From NCBI GenBank assembly GCA_036320915.1, contig JAXBDG010000006.1, positions 2,728,001-2,792,000 on the forward strand: 64,000 bases of DNA. Reading direction: 5' to 3'. Under the pieces are notes generated by a model, which was given only the letters and a program-made list of their open reading frames with translations, searched no databases and was not told the DNA's origin. Source of the stretch: Linnemannia elongata (lineage: Eukaryota; Mortierellomycota; Mortierellomycetes; Mortierellales; Mortierellaceae). Of this stretch, positions 42,051 to 52,855 are shown piece by piece. Made by a program: the position numbers and the translations under genes. How positions within the stretch are numbered: position 1 is the stretch's first letter; each line of letters begins with the position of its first letter.

Positions 42051-43762
42051 CTTTGTTGGAAGTGTCTCTGTGGGCTGCAGTGGTTGGTGAGTGACGGTCC
42101 TTTGCTGAAGGAGAGAACGAAAGTGAGAGAGAGAGAGAGAGTGAGAGTGAGAGGAACAGAGGTTGGTGGCAAAGGTGTCAGAGGAGAGCGTGAAAAAAGA
42201 AGAGAAGAGGAGAGAGAAGGAAGAGAAGACAGGAAGTGAGTGGAAGGAGAAGAGGTGCAGCGATTATGTTTCTATTGTATACATATATATTATGTGTAGT
42301 AGGATGCGGTGTAGCTGCGTCCCTTCCTGCAAGCCACAGCAAACAGTGGAAGCAAGGGAAAGAAGGAAGTAATAGATAAGAAAGAGAGGGGCGGGCAGAG
42401 TGAGGGTGAAGGAACTGAAAAGGAATGCGAGAAAGGTTAATGAAAAGGGAACGAATGAATGCAATTAAGAAGCCTTTAGTGTGGAGAGGGGGCAAGCGAA
42501 AGTGAAAGAGGAAGTGGAGTGTGAGAAATGAGGGGCAAAGAGAGTGGGAGGGTGGAAGTGAGAGTGAGAGTGAGAGTGGGTAAATGGGTTGTATGTATGA
42601 ATGTGTGTGTGTGATGAGGTGGAGTGGAATGGGAGGAGTGAGAGAGTGAGAGAGTGAGAGAGTGAGAGAGAAAGAGAGAAGGAAAAGGGAAAGGGCACAG
42701 GTGGCAAAAAAAAAAAAAAATCATTAGGGTATATACGGTAGGAATGAGACAACCACAACCCGTGGTAGGAGGAAGAAGGGCACAGGCATAAATGACAGTG
42801 TGGATCCGCATAACGCACTGGTGACATGATTCTCATTGAACACATTGACCCAACTAGCGCACCCATACACCATTGCCATTAATTCCAATGGTCTCAATAT
42901 CCACTCTGCTGGCGACATGGTTTATGTATGGATACATTTCCGGTGTTGTCTGCTCTCACGACTCACTTTCTACTGCTCCTCAAACCCTTTTTTTTCCTTT
43001 TCTTTTGTGCCACACTGACAGAAATGCCATGCACCATGTCAACACTACATGTCCATGTGCACTTGATTCTCCTCCTTTCCCCTTTATCTTCTCCCAACAC
43101 TACCTTCAACCACACTCGCCCTCGTCCAATTCACCCCTAGAAAATCATTGCCCTCATTGCTCCAAACCTCAACTCTACAGAGTACAAACCCCTGGCAGAG
43201 ATGTCTCCTCTTTTTGACATTAGAATCGTACTCAAGTACCAAAACAAACAAGGGTGACATCCGCATCTTCGCCACTTCACTCAATTGCATTACCTAGAAA
43301 GAGTCTAGACTATTTTCGTTTTGCTGAATGTCCAATGCCGGAAAGAAAGAAAGAAAAAAACACAACTACCACATTCTTAAAAAAAAGGTAAAAGCCAGGG
43401 ACATATTTCTCCGTTGATCCTAAATATATTTATTCGATGGAACCTCAAAAAGAAAATAAGAATGCTTGAATGCTTTCCAGAGAAAACAAGCGCACTCATT
43501 TCACTTTAGAGTAATGCTTGAATATCGTTCACTCTTGCTATTGAGATAACGCCTATACCTCGTTGTATCAAAGGACGATCGATGAGACGCGTTCATTTTT
43601 TGCTGCAGTTTTTGTAAAAGTCAAAAGGCATCAACACTGTTAAAGGAAAATAGGCTAAGCTACTCAAAGTCTCTGAAAAACATTATTTCTACCGAGCTAT
43701 CGGCTCTTCAACTACATCCAGCTTCTTAGTGATCATCAATTGGATGTAAGCAAGTTATCGTG
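42051..43762. other. Spacer upstream of muskelin, purine repeats
   Basis: No gene found. GA-rich microsatellites on the plus strand extend through 42122-42690, ending in a run of about 15 A at 42706-42720; these are the CT-rich promoter side of muskelin. From about 42830 the sequence is mixed with no recognisable coding content up to the retroelement insertion at 43763. Confidence 0.5.
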
Positions 43763-43772
43763 AAAAAACGCG

Positions 43773-43813
<41 letters not shown>

Positions 43814-43814
<1 letters not shown>

Positions 43815-44795
43815 TTTGCGATTTATTTCTCTAGTTAACAACTCCAGGAGGCATTCAAAGGAATAAAAAGGGCACTATCAAATGAACTCTCCCAGTAGCC
43901 ATAGACCTAGTCGCTGTCCCTGAGTCCAAAGCTCGGCAGGCTCAGCGCAACAATCACTCGCCTTCTCAGGCTGGGACGGAAGGAAATAAACTACTCGCAC
44001 ACCCTCATGAAGGGGATCCTCCCCATCCTCTCCATCAACGACAACCGCCTCCTTCTTAATTGACTCTCTAACAAACGTGCATCTGCAGCGATGGGATCCA
44101 AAGACGGGCCCGGACAATGCCCATCCTCATGTGCGGCTAGCGAAGCGCCGCAGGGACAAAAACCAGCTCGGGTGATATAGCCATAACCGTTGCTCCAATC
44201 TCCTCGAGGGCCAGTGTACTTGGATGTCTTGTCTTTGGTAGTGATGCCTTGTGCCTGCTCCCATGCAATCGTCTCCGAACACCGAGGTTTCCAGATCAGC
44301 TCCGAGGCCTGTGCCTCCAGGTAGCCAACAAACTTGTGCAGGACCGTCTGTGCAATCGACTTTGGGGACCGGAAGACTGACGACCACTCAAACAGCATGC
44401 TCTTGGGGGTGATGCCTCGCAGTAGGTCCGAGACGTGCCACTTTGGATCCAGGTCGCGATCGGGGACCGGCAGGCCCCGATAAACCGATTGAGCGCCGCC
44501 GATAGAAGAAAATCCACGGACATGTTCCTCATCCGATGGACAGCGCCAAGGAACTGGCATTGGGGGCAGTACTTGACGACCACTCGCCTCTGCTCTCTCG
44601 TGCTCTCGCCTCTTGGCCGCGTTGTAACTGTCTGTTGCCTTGATGCCCCACTCATCGATCTTGTCCATGGCCTCCCTCCAGATAGCGGTAGTAGTCTCTC
44701 TCTTTGCTGGGCAAGTCCACAAGTGCTCATTGTCCTCTTCCTCCTCCATGCAGACTCGGCAGATACAGTCAGGGTATAGATCTGGGTGGCGCGCC
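43814..44795 (-). mobile_element. 5'-truncated LINE (non-LTR retrotransposon), copy A
   Basis: The minus-strand body ends in a poly(A) tail, seen as 39 T at 43775-43813, and starts abruptly at GGCGCGCCACC next to the poly(A) tail of a second copy. The body encodes only the C-terminal end of a reverse transcriptase protein. A tail plus 5' truncation is typical of target-primed reverse transcription. It is homologous to copy B (44816-45097), for example at the shared TTTATTTCTCT start, GCGCAACAAT and CCCATCCTCTCCATCAA blocks. Confidence 0.8.
43991..44794 (-). pseudogene. C-terminal remnant of a LINE reverse-transcriptase protein
   Basis: The frame gives about 268 residues with stop at 43991-43993 and no proper start, because the element is cut at its 5' side. 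It opens HPDLYPDCICRVCMEEEEDN then EHLWTCPAKRETTTAIW, a cysteine/histidine cluster found after the RNase H or reverse-transcriptase part of fungal non-LTR elements. The rest includes FVGYLEAQASELIWKPRCSE and a cysteine/histidine tail FCPCGASLAAHEDGHCPG. No polymerase motif is present, so it cannot move on its own. The frame is undamaged, which suggests a fairly recent insertion. It remains possible that it is a non-polymerase ORF of the element; the RT assignment rests on the zinc-type cluster. Confidence 0.65.
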
Positions 44796-44815
44796 TTTTT
44801 TTTTTTTTTTTTTTT

Positions 44816-45097
44816 CGTACACAATTTTATTTCTCTGACAAACAGAACAAAGGAGGCATGTGGAAGTAAAAGGGACTACAGACCAAACTCTTCAGTGAAC
44901 CATCCGTCAGTCACAGTCCGGTCCGGGACCTGGCTCTGCGCAACAATTGTCGCTGCTCTTCACAGCAATAACGGAAGAAAATAAAACTAGATACGAATGA
45001 AAGGGATTCTTCCCATCCTCTCCATCAATGTTAACCTCCTTCTTCCCAACAAGCTGTCTAACAGCCGTTCATCAGCTGCTCGTGGGGGTGGCGCGCC
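44816..45097 (-). mobile_element. Severely 5'-truncated LINE, copy B
   Basis: About 280 bases homologous to the 3' end of copy A but diverged, with its poly(A) tail seen as 20 T at 44796-44815. It starts at the same GGCGCGCCACC(C) junction motif (45087-45097 on the plus strand). Copy A directly abuts its tail, so the two insertions are stacked. Confidence 0.75.
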
Positions 45098-45219
45098 ATA
45101 AACGCGTCTTTTTTTTTTTTTTTTTTTTTTTTGAAAAAAACGCGCTTGAACACGTGACACTTAGATGCATCTGAAATATGACTTTCTCAAAAATTTGGTA
45201 AGCAACAAGCGATTAGCAA

Positions 45220-45293
45220 GTTTGTATGGTGTAGTTGGTTATCACGTCTGTCTAACACACAGACGGTCCTCGGTTCAAGTCCGAGTACAAACA
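45220..45293 (+). tRNA. tRNA-Val(AAC)
   Basis: A 74-base cloverleaf. Acceptor stem GTTTGTA pairs with TACAAAC, with A as discriminator. The A box is TGGTGTAGTTGG. The anticodon stem TCTGT/ACAGA encloses the loop CTAACAC with anticodon AAC. The T-arm is TCGGTTCAAGTCCGA. A short T4 run (CTTTTGCC) right after the 3' end can end Pol III transcription. No intron. Confidence 0.96.
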
Positions 45294-45718
45294 CTTTTGC
45301 CTTTCCCGACTCGGGTATTTTTTTTTTTTTCTTCTTTTGCTCTTGTTTCCTTCACGGTTCTGAACCTGGAGGCGCATCTTTTTTTTTGTTCCTGTTGGTA
45401 TTGTCGACCTTCGCCATAGATTGCACTCTAAAGTCTCAGCCTTCGCCTGCGGCAGGTTGAGAAGGAAGGGGTATAAACCAGGTGAGCACTGAAGGAGTGT
45501 ATGAAGGCGCGGTTTATTATTCATGCTAAACGCTATGACAATGTACGATAGGCCATCACAGCCGCGCCACCAGACCAGTCTAGTTCAGAGGTAGTGTGGG
45601 AGGAAAAAGTGCATAAATAACAATACCTCGAGTTACTCTTCGCGTTTTTTTCTTTCTTGCACCAACACTCATACTTTTCCTTCGCTCTCACACTCACTCT
45701 CAACGCAATCTTACGACT
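45294..45718. other. Spacer and probable promoter of the DUF2828 gene
   Basis: Contains T-rich runs after the tRNA and the leader of the gene at 45719. No other gene seen. Confidence 0.5.
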
Positions 45719-47914
45719 ATGCCTCGACAGGACTACTCCCTCCCCCAGGTCGTGCCTCTTCCCAAGTTGGCTCAGCCCAAGGCTCCCGTCGTCGTCAACA
45801 AGTCTGCAGCGAAGCAGGAGCAAGTGTCTAACGACAAGGATACCGTCATGATCGAGCACAACAATCAAGACGACGACAATGACAGTGACGGCGAGTACGA
45901 TATGCTTGATGACGATGAAGAGATTCTTAAGCTGCTGGGACCTTTGGAGAATAACCTGAGCGGACTGAACCTTAAGGACTCGAATGACCCCACCGTTGAC
46001 CCTGTCACCGACGCCACCTCCACCACAAACTCATCCGCCTTTGTTGATATGCTTCTCAGCACCACCCAGCCTCAGCCCGACCCCAACATGACAATAACTC
46101 AGAATGGTGCACCCACTTTTGCCTCAACCGAGAATGCTTGCCTCGATTTTTTCTTTGAGGTCCTCAAAGGTACCGATGCGAACACCGTCACACGCCTTGC
46201 GCGTGCTGCCTGGGCGCAGTCTCCCCTCGACACACTCCGTCTCATTTTTCAGTTGAGGTCCATCATCCACGGCAAGGGAGACCGCAAAGAGTTTTACTAC
46301 TGCATGGACTTTTTGCGTCAGGAACACCCCCGGACCCTGCTCTTCAACCTGCGATACATCCCCGACCATGGCTACTGGAAGGATCTGCTGAACTGGCTAG
46401 TCTTTGAGGTCCGTCAAGACCGCACTGATTTCTTACTGACCACACGGCCTGCCAAGCCCAAGAAGGCACCCCGCCCCACTATCACGCCCAAGCCTCGCCG
46501 ACACAGGATCCAGAATGCCGGCAAGGTCCAAGGAGAGGTCAAGGCGCCGACGACAAAGGTGACCAAGACGTCCGAAGACCGCAAGCGCGCTATCGAGGCG
46601 GCAGAGGAGAGGAACCGTCAACACTCTGCCAAGGCCAAGGAGGAGCGACTTGCCAAGATTGAGACCCGCCTCGGATGCGCCAGAGACGCCTTCAAGAAGA
46701 ATGAGTTTTACAGGGTCCTGCATCTCGAGGTGGCGCGTCTGTTTGCGAATGCCCTCGTTCGCGACAAAGCTCGCCTGAAGAAGGGTCAGTCGGTCTCGCT
46801 CGCTGCCAAGTGGTGCCCAAGTCTCAACCAGTTCCACGACAATCAGACCTTGATTGCCAGCACAATTGCCCAGATCCTGTACCCGACGAAGCTTACAGGC
46901 GAGGACCATGCTACCTATGTCAACCGTGTCCGTCAGCTCTACCGCCAGGAGTACTACGTTCCCTTGCGCAAGGCGACACCGGTGCTGGAGACCTTTATGA
47001 CATCTGACCGCTGGAACGAGATTATATACAACCGTGTACCGGCTGTTGCGATGAAGAACAACAAGGAGCGGTTCGAGGCCCATGACAAAGAGCGCTTTGC
47101 CGAGTATCTCGGGTCGGTGTCCAAGGGCGAAACCACAATTGCCTCTCAAGCTCTGTTGCCGCACCAGCTTGTGACCGAGGCAACTAGCCTCCTGAATGTT
47201 GATAGAGAAGAGTTGCGTGTCAAGACCGTCGAAGCCCAGTGGAAGTCGTATGTCGATAGGTTGGCCGAGTCAGGAAAGATGGACTCGACGATTGCCATCT
47301 GCGATGTCTCTGGATCCATGTCGGGTGAGCCCATGGAGGTAGCCATTGCATTGTCGCTGCTGCTGGCCCAGTTGAGCCGTCCTCCGTTCAACCGTGTAGT
47401 CCTGACCTTCTCGGCCAACCCTAGTATCCATCTCATCAAGGAAGGGTCGCTCATCGATCAAGTGCAGTCGCTGAGGAACATGGACTGGGGATACAACACG
47501 GATCTGCAGAAGGCATTTGGACTGGTCCTCGAACGGGCGGTGGCCAGCAAGTTGCCGAAGGAGGAGATGGTGAAGACGATGTTCATCTTTTCGGATATGG
47601 AGTTTGACCAGGCTGTGCAGGGTGTATCGATGCCGACAGAGTTGTTCACAAACTATTCTGTAGTGAAGCACAATTTCGAGGCGGCGGGATATGAGCTGCC
47701 ACAAATTGTGTTTTGGAATCTTGCGGGGTCGAGCCGGGGGAATAAGCCAGCGAAGGCGAACCAGAAGGGGGTTGCGATGGTGAGTGGGTTCAGTGGGATG
47801 TTGATGAAGCTGTTCTTGGACGGGTCTGATCTTGGGGCGGGTATTGACCCTGTGCTGGTTATGCGCAAGGCGATCGACGACAAGTCCTTTGCGCGTCTCA
47901 CTGTCCGGGATTAG
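45719..47914 (+). CDS. DUF2828 / von Willebrand A domain protein
   Basis: Single exon, 731 residues. After an acidic N-terminus, the DUF2828 (TROVE-related) helical part opens at about residue 140: NACLDFFFEVLKGTDANTVT, FQLRSIIHGKGDRKEFYYCM, HPRTLLFNLRYIPDHGYWKD. A Lys/Arg-rich patch (residues about 245-310) follows, then LAAKWCPSLNQFHDNQTLIA. The C-terminal VWA fold has a complete MIDAS start, DVSGSMSG (Asp529, Ser531, Ser533), then LLLAQLSRPPFNRVVLTFSA, MDWGYNTDLQKAF and TMFIFSDMEFDQA. The nearest known arrangement is that of Ro60-type TROVE-VWA proteins, which bind small RNAs; RNA binding here is inference. Plants, fungi and protists carry uncharacterised members. The start is the first ATG, 40 bases after a TC-rich leader. 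A GAAA repeat follows the stop. Confidence 0.88.
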   Translation: MPRQDYSLPQVVPLPKLAQPKAPVVVNKSAAKQEQVSNDKDTVMIEHNNQDDDNDSDGEYDMLDDDEEILKLLGPLENNLSGLNLKDSNDPTVDPVTDATSTTNSSAFVDMLLSTTQPQPDPNMTITQNGAPTFASTENACLDFFFEVLKGTDANTVTRLARAAWAQSPLDTLRLIFQLRSIIHGKGDRKEFYYCMDFLRQEHPRTLLFNLRYIPDHGYWKDLLNWLVFEVRQDRTDFLLTTRPAKPKKAPRPTITPKPRRHRIQNAGKVQGEVKAPTTKVTKTSEDRKRAIEAAEERNRQHSAKAKEERLAKIETRLGCARDAFKKNEFYRVLHLEVARLFANALVRDKARLKKGQSVSLAAKWCPSLNQFHDNQTLIASTIAQILYPTKLTGEDHATYVNRVRQLYRQEYYVPLRKATPVLETFMTSDRWNEIIYNRVPAVAMKNNKERFEAHDKERFAEYLGSVSKGETTIASQALLPHQLVTEATSLLNVDREELRVKTVEAQWKSYVDRLAESGKMDSTIAICDVSGSMSGEPMEVAIALSLLLAQLSRPPFNRVVLTFSANPSIHLIKEGSLIDQVQSLRNMDWGYNTDLQKAFGLVLERAVASKLPKEEMVKTMFIFSDMEFDQAVQGVSMPTELFTNYSVVKHNFEAAGYELPQIVFWNLAGSSRGNKPAKANQKGVAMVSGFSGMLMKLFLDGSDLGAGIDPVLVMRKAIDDKSFARLTVRD

Positions 47915-48434
47915 GGCCAGATGGGTTGTAGGTAGAAGGGATAGGAAGAAAGAAAGAAAGAAAGAAAGAAGAGATGGAGATGCACGCGCGTGGAGTGTGT
48001 TTGTAATAATAAATATCAAAACAATGCAAATTAACCAACCTCCAACGGAGGTGGTTGTGCTAGGTTTCACTTTGCTGTGATATATGACCGCTTATTTTCG
48101 CGTTTTTTAATGTTTTTGCAACTCCACTCCTTTCTTCCTTCATCTCACCGCAATAACAACAACAACAGCAACAACAACAACAACAACGGCATCATCAACT
48201 ACTTCTCTCTTCACCGACTAAACAATACTCGCTCTCTCACCTACTCACTCACGCTTATACACACCTACACAACAGACACAGAGGAGGATAGCCCATCCGT
48301 CTTATCCCCCTCTTCTCTCCCCTTGATGTCGCCTGTCTCTTCTTCAACAGAAAAATAACAATCAATAATCCCCAGGACACCAAAATAACAACACCAACAG
48401 CAACGACGACAACGATTGCAATCAATTCAACGAC
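47915..48434. other. Spacer between tandem genes
   Basis: A GAAA microsatellite lies near 47948-47972, and CAA/CAG-rich leader sequence at 48150-48190 and 48355-48430 precedes the next start codon. No gene seen. Confidence 0.5.
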
Positions 48435-51400
48435 ATGAACAACAACGCAACAGCCAACAAAACCACAAGCGACATCCTCAGGCGACAAAACGCCCTTCGT
48501 ATGCTAGATACCATCCTGTCTTCTTCCTCACCACAGCAACAGCAACAACAACAGCAACAACAACAACAACAACAACAGCCGCTAACTTCACACCCGTCGT
48601 CCTCGTCACGTCGCCAGAAGCAGCCGTCACCACCCAGCAGTCAAGACACCCTGGCGGCATCTGCTCCTCATATGGCCGACAAGGGATATCAGCCAGACAC
48701 GGACGACATTGGCAGCAACGACGATAACAACAGCGATAGCCACGACGACCTCTTTTCTGCAAGCGACCTATCCGCACTCATGATCGAGCAGGACCTTCGG
48801 CGACAACACGCTGCCAGGAAGCTTCAGTCTCACCAGTTGAAGCAACGCCAGCTTCTCATGCAGCAACATCAACGAATCTTTCAGGATAACCAGCAAATGC
48901 ACTCGAGCTCGACCTCAACCTCAGACAGAACCCTTCAAACCCCAACAACCTCCTCGCACATACCCGGCAAAGGCCACAACAACAACCACCCAGAGGAGGA
49001 AGACCAAGAGGATGACGATGAGGACGATGAAGACGAAGAGGAGGAAGAGGATAATACTCAAGCCACACCGCGACACTCGGTCAACACTCCCAAGCGCGAA
49101 CCCCAGCACCAGTATAATAGTGTTCGCCTGGCTCGATATCAAGAGTCGGACGAGGACAACACCACCAATACTCCCGCTCCTCTCAATAGCGACAAAAAGC
49201 CCAAAACGAGAGGTCGACCCAAAGGAACAACAGCAGATACTACACCGTCTAAAGCGTCCAGTTCCAACAATCGCAGTCCTGACAAGCCAAAGCGACAATA
49301 CAAAAAGACGATCCTTCGTCAGCAAGCTGCCTTGCTTGCTGCTCAGATCAAGGATGAGAACGAGGCGCGCAACACAGAGGCCACCCGACGGGTTCTTGCT
49401 CAAACTGGTGTCATCAAGGTATACTCGAATTCTAGTTGACCTTTCCTTAATGCATTCTGTTCGAATGACCACATTACTTACCCCTTCCTTCCTTCCTTCC
49501 CCTATTCATCCTCTCTCTTTTTGGGATTGTTATTTTTTCGGGTCGCGTTTTCGATACTGCAGCACCTTCGCACCCTCAAACATCGCCTCGAGTTTGCCCA
49601 GTACAAGATTGACAAGGGACTTCAGGAGCAGCCTCTACATATGGTGGTGGAATTATTTGAGGACAGTATCGAGGAGGATGATTATTACAGCGACGACGAA
49701 TGTACCGACAACCAAGCTGGCGACCACTTAACTGGTAACCCCAATCCCTCAATGACGCTTCTTTCGACTCCAAAACCTCAACGCTCTTCCAGACAGAGTC
49801 CAACGGTCGGGCGGACGAAATTATCGGCCCCACCCGGACTCGCCCAAAGGGACACTAAAGCTGGCGACATTCTCAGCAGCGTGGGATCCTGGAGCGCTCT
49901 CGGCGCCGACGACTCGGACGCGACAGACTCGGAATCAGAATCGGACCAAGGATTTCCAGAAACGCCTACCAAGCCTCGCGGTAGATTCGCCATCCCTCGT
50001 TCATCAGCCGATCTCAGCACGAGAACGCCGCCACCAAGAGTTCGCCCGTTGACTGGGAATGCTGTGCCAAACCAGCGCTTGCCTACGACCGCAACACCAA
50101 CACCCATCACTCAATCAGTCATTACGCCTCAGAAGGAATTTGACGCATTAAGTTCTGACCAGTCAGACTCCGAAGGAAACGACGAATCGGACTCATTGGA
50201 GCAGCATATCGCAACTCTACCTACCCCGCCCAGTACTATGCCCATCACACTTGAGACATTGAAGAGGCAGCAGGAACTGCAGATGGAGGAGTTCCGGAGG
50301 CTGCAGGAGAAGCAGCTTCAGGCCCTAATGGAGGAGCAACAGAGGGCACTTTTGCAAGCTCAAAGTCAGTGGCCACTGCAACAAAAGACACCTTCACGCG
50401 TTACCGCATCGTCTCTCAACCCGACATCTACGCCAGGACCCAAGGCGGTCGTTGCATCCAAACACAGGAAGGCGACGACACCAAAGGCCAAGGAGAACCG
50501 TAACCCCTTCCAGGAGGCAACATCCGACCAGGAGCAGCAACTGCGACAGGCGCAAATCACGCCCATCTCCAAACCATTAAACGCCAAACCGCCATTGCCT
50601 CAAGGTCTGCAGCACCGCAAGCCTCTTCAGGCGTCAGCGCGTGCAATGACGCCAGATCGTGGTCCGACAGGTTCGCCACGTCTTACATCCGCTATCCCTT
50701 CACGGACTGTTGTGCGAGTGGCACAAGATGCCTTCGTGACCCCTCAACGCCGTCCAACCAAGAGCCCGTCACCAGGGTTGCAGCGTCAGAAAACTGTAGA
50801 CCTCGCGAGCGATACCGAATCGTTCCATCGTGCCAAGTCGGCTTCTCCTTTCACGCCGAGACAGCTGGAGGAGCGGGAGAGACAAAAGGAACGGATTCGG
50901 GAGAACCAGCTGAGAGAACAGGAGCTTATTCGCAAGCAACGCGAGCTAGAACACCAACAACGCCAACAAACGCGACGCAAGCAACTTCTCCTTCAACTTC
51001 AGTATCAGCACTTGCAGGAACAGGTTCGCCTTCAGTCTTCAGAGCCTGGGAATCAAAAAAGTCGACCAGAGCCTTCCAAGCTTGCCGAGCAGCCCAGGAC
51101 CGCCGATGGACCATCACGCCTGCTCTTCTCGCCCGCTGCCAACTCGATGGTGACGCCCAAGAAGAAGAAGCCATTGAATCCAGTCCAGAAGGCGCCCAGC
51201 ACAGAGAATATTTTGGCTTCGGTTCGTTCTCAGCAGGGAATCCGATCGACTATCATTGCCGCTTCCTCCGCGTTGACCTCGGCCAAGACTGTTCTTCTGG
51301 GCAACAAGCGCGTTTTGTCGACAACTGAGGACAAGGAAAATGCGGTATCCTCTCCATTCTCTCCTGTGGCACGTGGTCAATCGATGGGTGTAAGTCAGAA

Positions 51401-52631
51401 TCTGGTGGCAAATCGACAGCTCCAGGAGAAGACCTACAAGCGCCAGAGACCGGCAGGATCATCACCATCGCCCATTCCACACCCTCGACCGGTGCCTGCA
51501 AGCTCAGTCCAGTGGACTAGTTCGCCTCAGTCAAAGGTTACGACACCCTTGCAGCCAGTCTCGACCCCTACTCGCAAGCCGCTCAAGGAAAGACATGTTG
51601 ATCCACTGACTCCAGCAACACCGGCCAAACCATCCTCAAATTCTCTGCAAACGCCAGTTTCGATTGGAGCCTCAAGCGGAGCGATGAACCAAACTAGCAA
51701 AGAGTTCTTGAATTGTTTCGACCAGTGGATGTCGGATCTTGGGAGCGAGGATGTCCAGGGACTGCCGTTGAGTGATACGCCAGCGACTCTGCCAGATTCT
51801 ACTTTGGACTCTGTTGTGTCACCCTTTATCATGGACCAGGGTCAACACCAGGGATCTTTGGGCGACGTATTTTCGAGTGGAGGTGGGTTCCTTGGACAGG
51901 ATGATGGGACTGGAACCGAGCCAGACGAGTCGGAAATTGATCAGTTACTGTATTCAGATTTCGGCGATGACTATGGAGTGTATGGTGGCAGTAGTGTTGG
52001 TGTTGGTGGCGGACAGGGAAATATTGGAACACCAGTTTCCGAGACTGGCCCGGTGGATTTGACGGCTGATTTTATGAAGGCCGACTTTTACGACTGGTTC
52101 CCAGACTCGTTCCGCGAGCAGGCATCGTCCACCGGACCTTTGAGCGCTGCAACCCCTCCAACGCCGAACGAGCAGCGTCTTTCCTTGCTATCTACAGATC
52201 CGATTTTATCGTCCTCACCGGCGGAGCTCTCTCAGGGTCTTGAGCTGGATCTGGACTTTGATACGGCAGCGGCTCTTTCCTGGTCGCAACAACAATCACG
52301 AGGTCTTCAATCGCCAGAGCAGAATTTTTCACAACAGCTGCTGCAGCAGTCGCCACTTCGTGATCGGTCGACTCTGTCAAGAGCAGGAACGCCGCAGTTG
52401 GATTCGTCAGGATCGCTGTTGTCATCTGCCTTCACGGAGATCCTGCCTCCCGTGGTGGACGTGGTGGCGGCGCCGCCAGCAAACCACTATGTGCCGATGG
52501 GATTGGGAGGAGGAAAAGGGGTCACAGCAACGAGCACCGCAGAGGATGAGGAGGATGGTGTCCTTTTGGGCAAAGAACATGATGTCCTCGCAGCTCATCA
52601 GGCCGTCGACCTTGCTTTCTTTTTGCAGTAA
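48435..52631 (+). CDS. Unrecognised AT-hook, coiled-coil protein with two KEN boxes
   Basis: Two exons, 48435-49418 and 49563-52631, give 1350 residues; the intron has GTATAC and TGCAG ends and keeps phase 0. I do not recognise the family. In order: poly-Q (about residues 34-48), an acidic run (EEDQEDDDEDDEDEEEEEDN), one AT-hook core (RGRPKG from Arg259) in a basic patch, and a helical segment spanning the intron (LRQQAALLAAQIKDENEA to LKHRLEFAQYKIDKGL). Many TP/SP sites come next, then coiled coils at about residues 555-590 and 763-825. Two KEN motifs occur, Lys638 (KAKENRNPF) and Lys919 (TEDKENAVS). The C-terminal 300 residues are acidic. Together these suggest a nuclear, DNA-associated, phosphorylated protein that may be an APC/C target; function is inference only. 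The helical block around the exon junction is the best family probe. Confidence 0.8.
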
Positions 52632-52855
52632 AAACTCTCCCTCCTTTTTTTTTTTCTTTTCTTGACAGATGTATTCATACAACATAGTATAGCAACGTTT
52701 TAATAGCATATGCGTCAACAACAACAATCAAGAGTATCGTGAAAAGAATTGTTTTTCTTTATTTATGTTGTGGCCATGATTTTGAGGAAGGTATTGAAAG
52801 AAAGAGAAAAGAAAGCAGTACTCGTAAAGGAATTCGGAGCAAAAAAACAATGTCT

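Larger units (their letters stand above)
43763..45145. mobile_element. Composite retroelement insertion with repeated junction motif
   Basis: The whole block is bounded on the left by AAAAAACGCGTC followed by T39 and on the right by ATAAACGCGTC followed by T24, then GAAAAAAACGCGC (45133-45145). The repeated AAACGCG words look like target-site duplications of successive insertions. A third poly(T) run (45109-45132) with no body suggests a further, almost fully truncated insertion. The block ends 74 bases before tRNA-Val. Confidence 0.65.
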
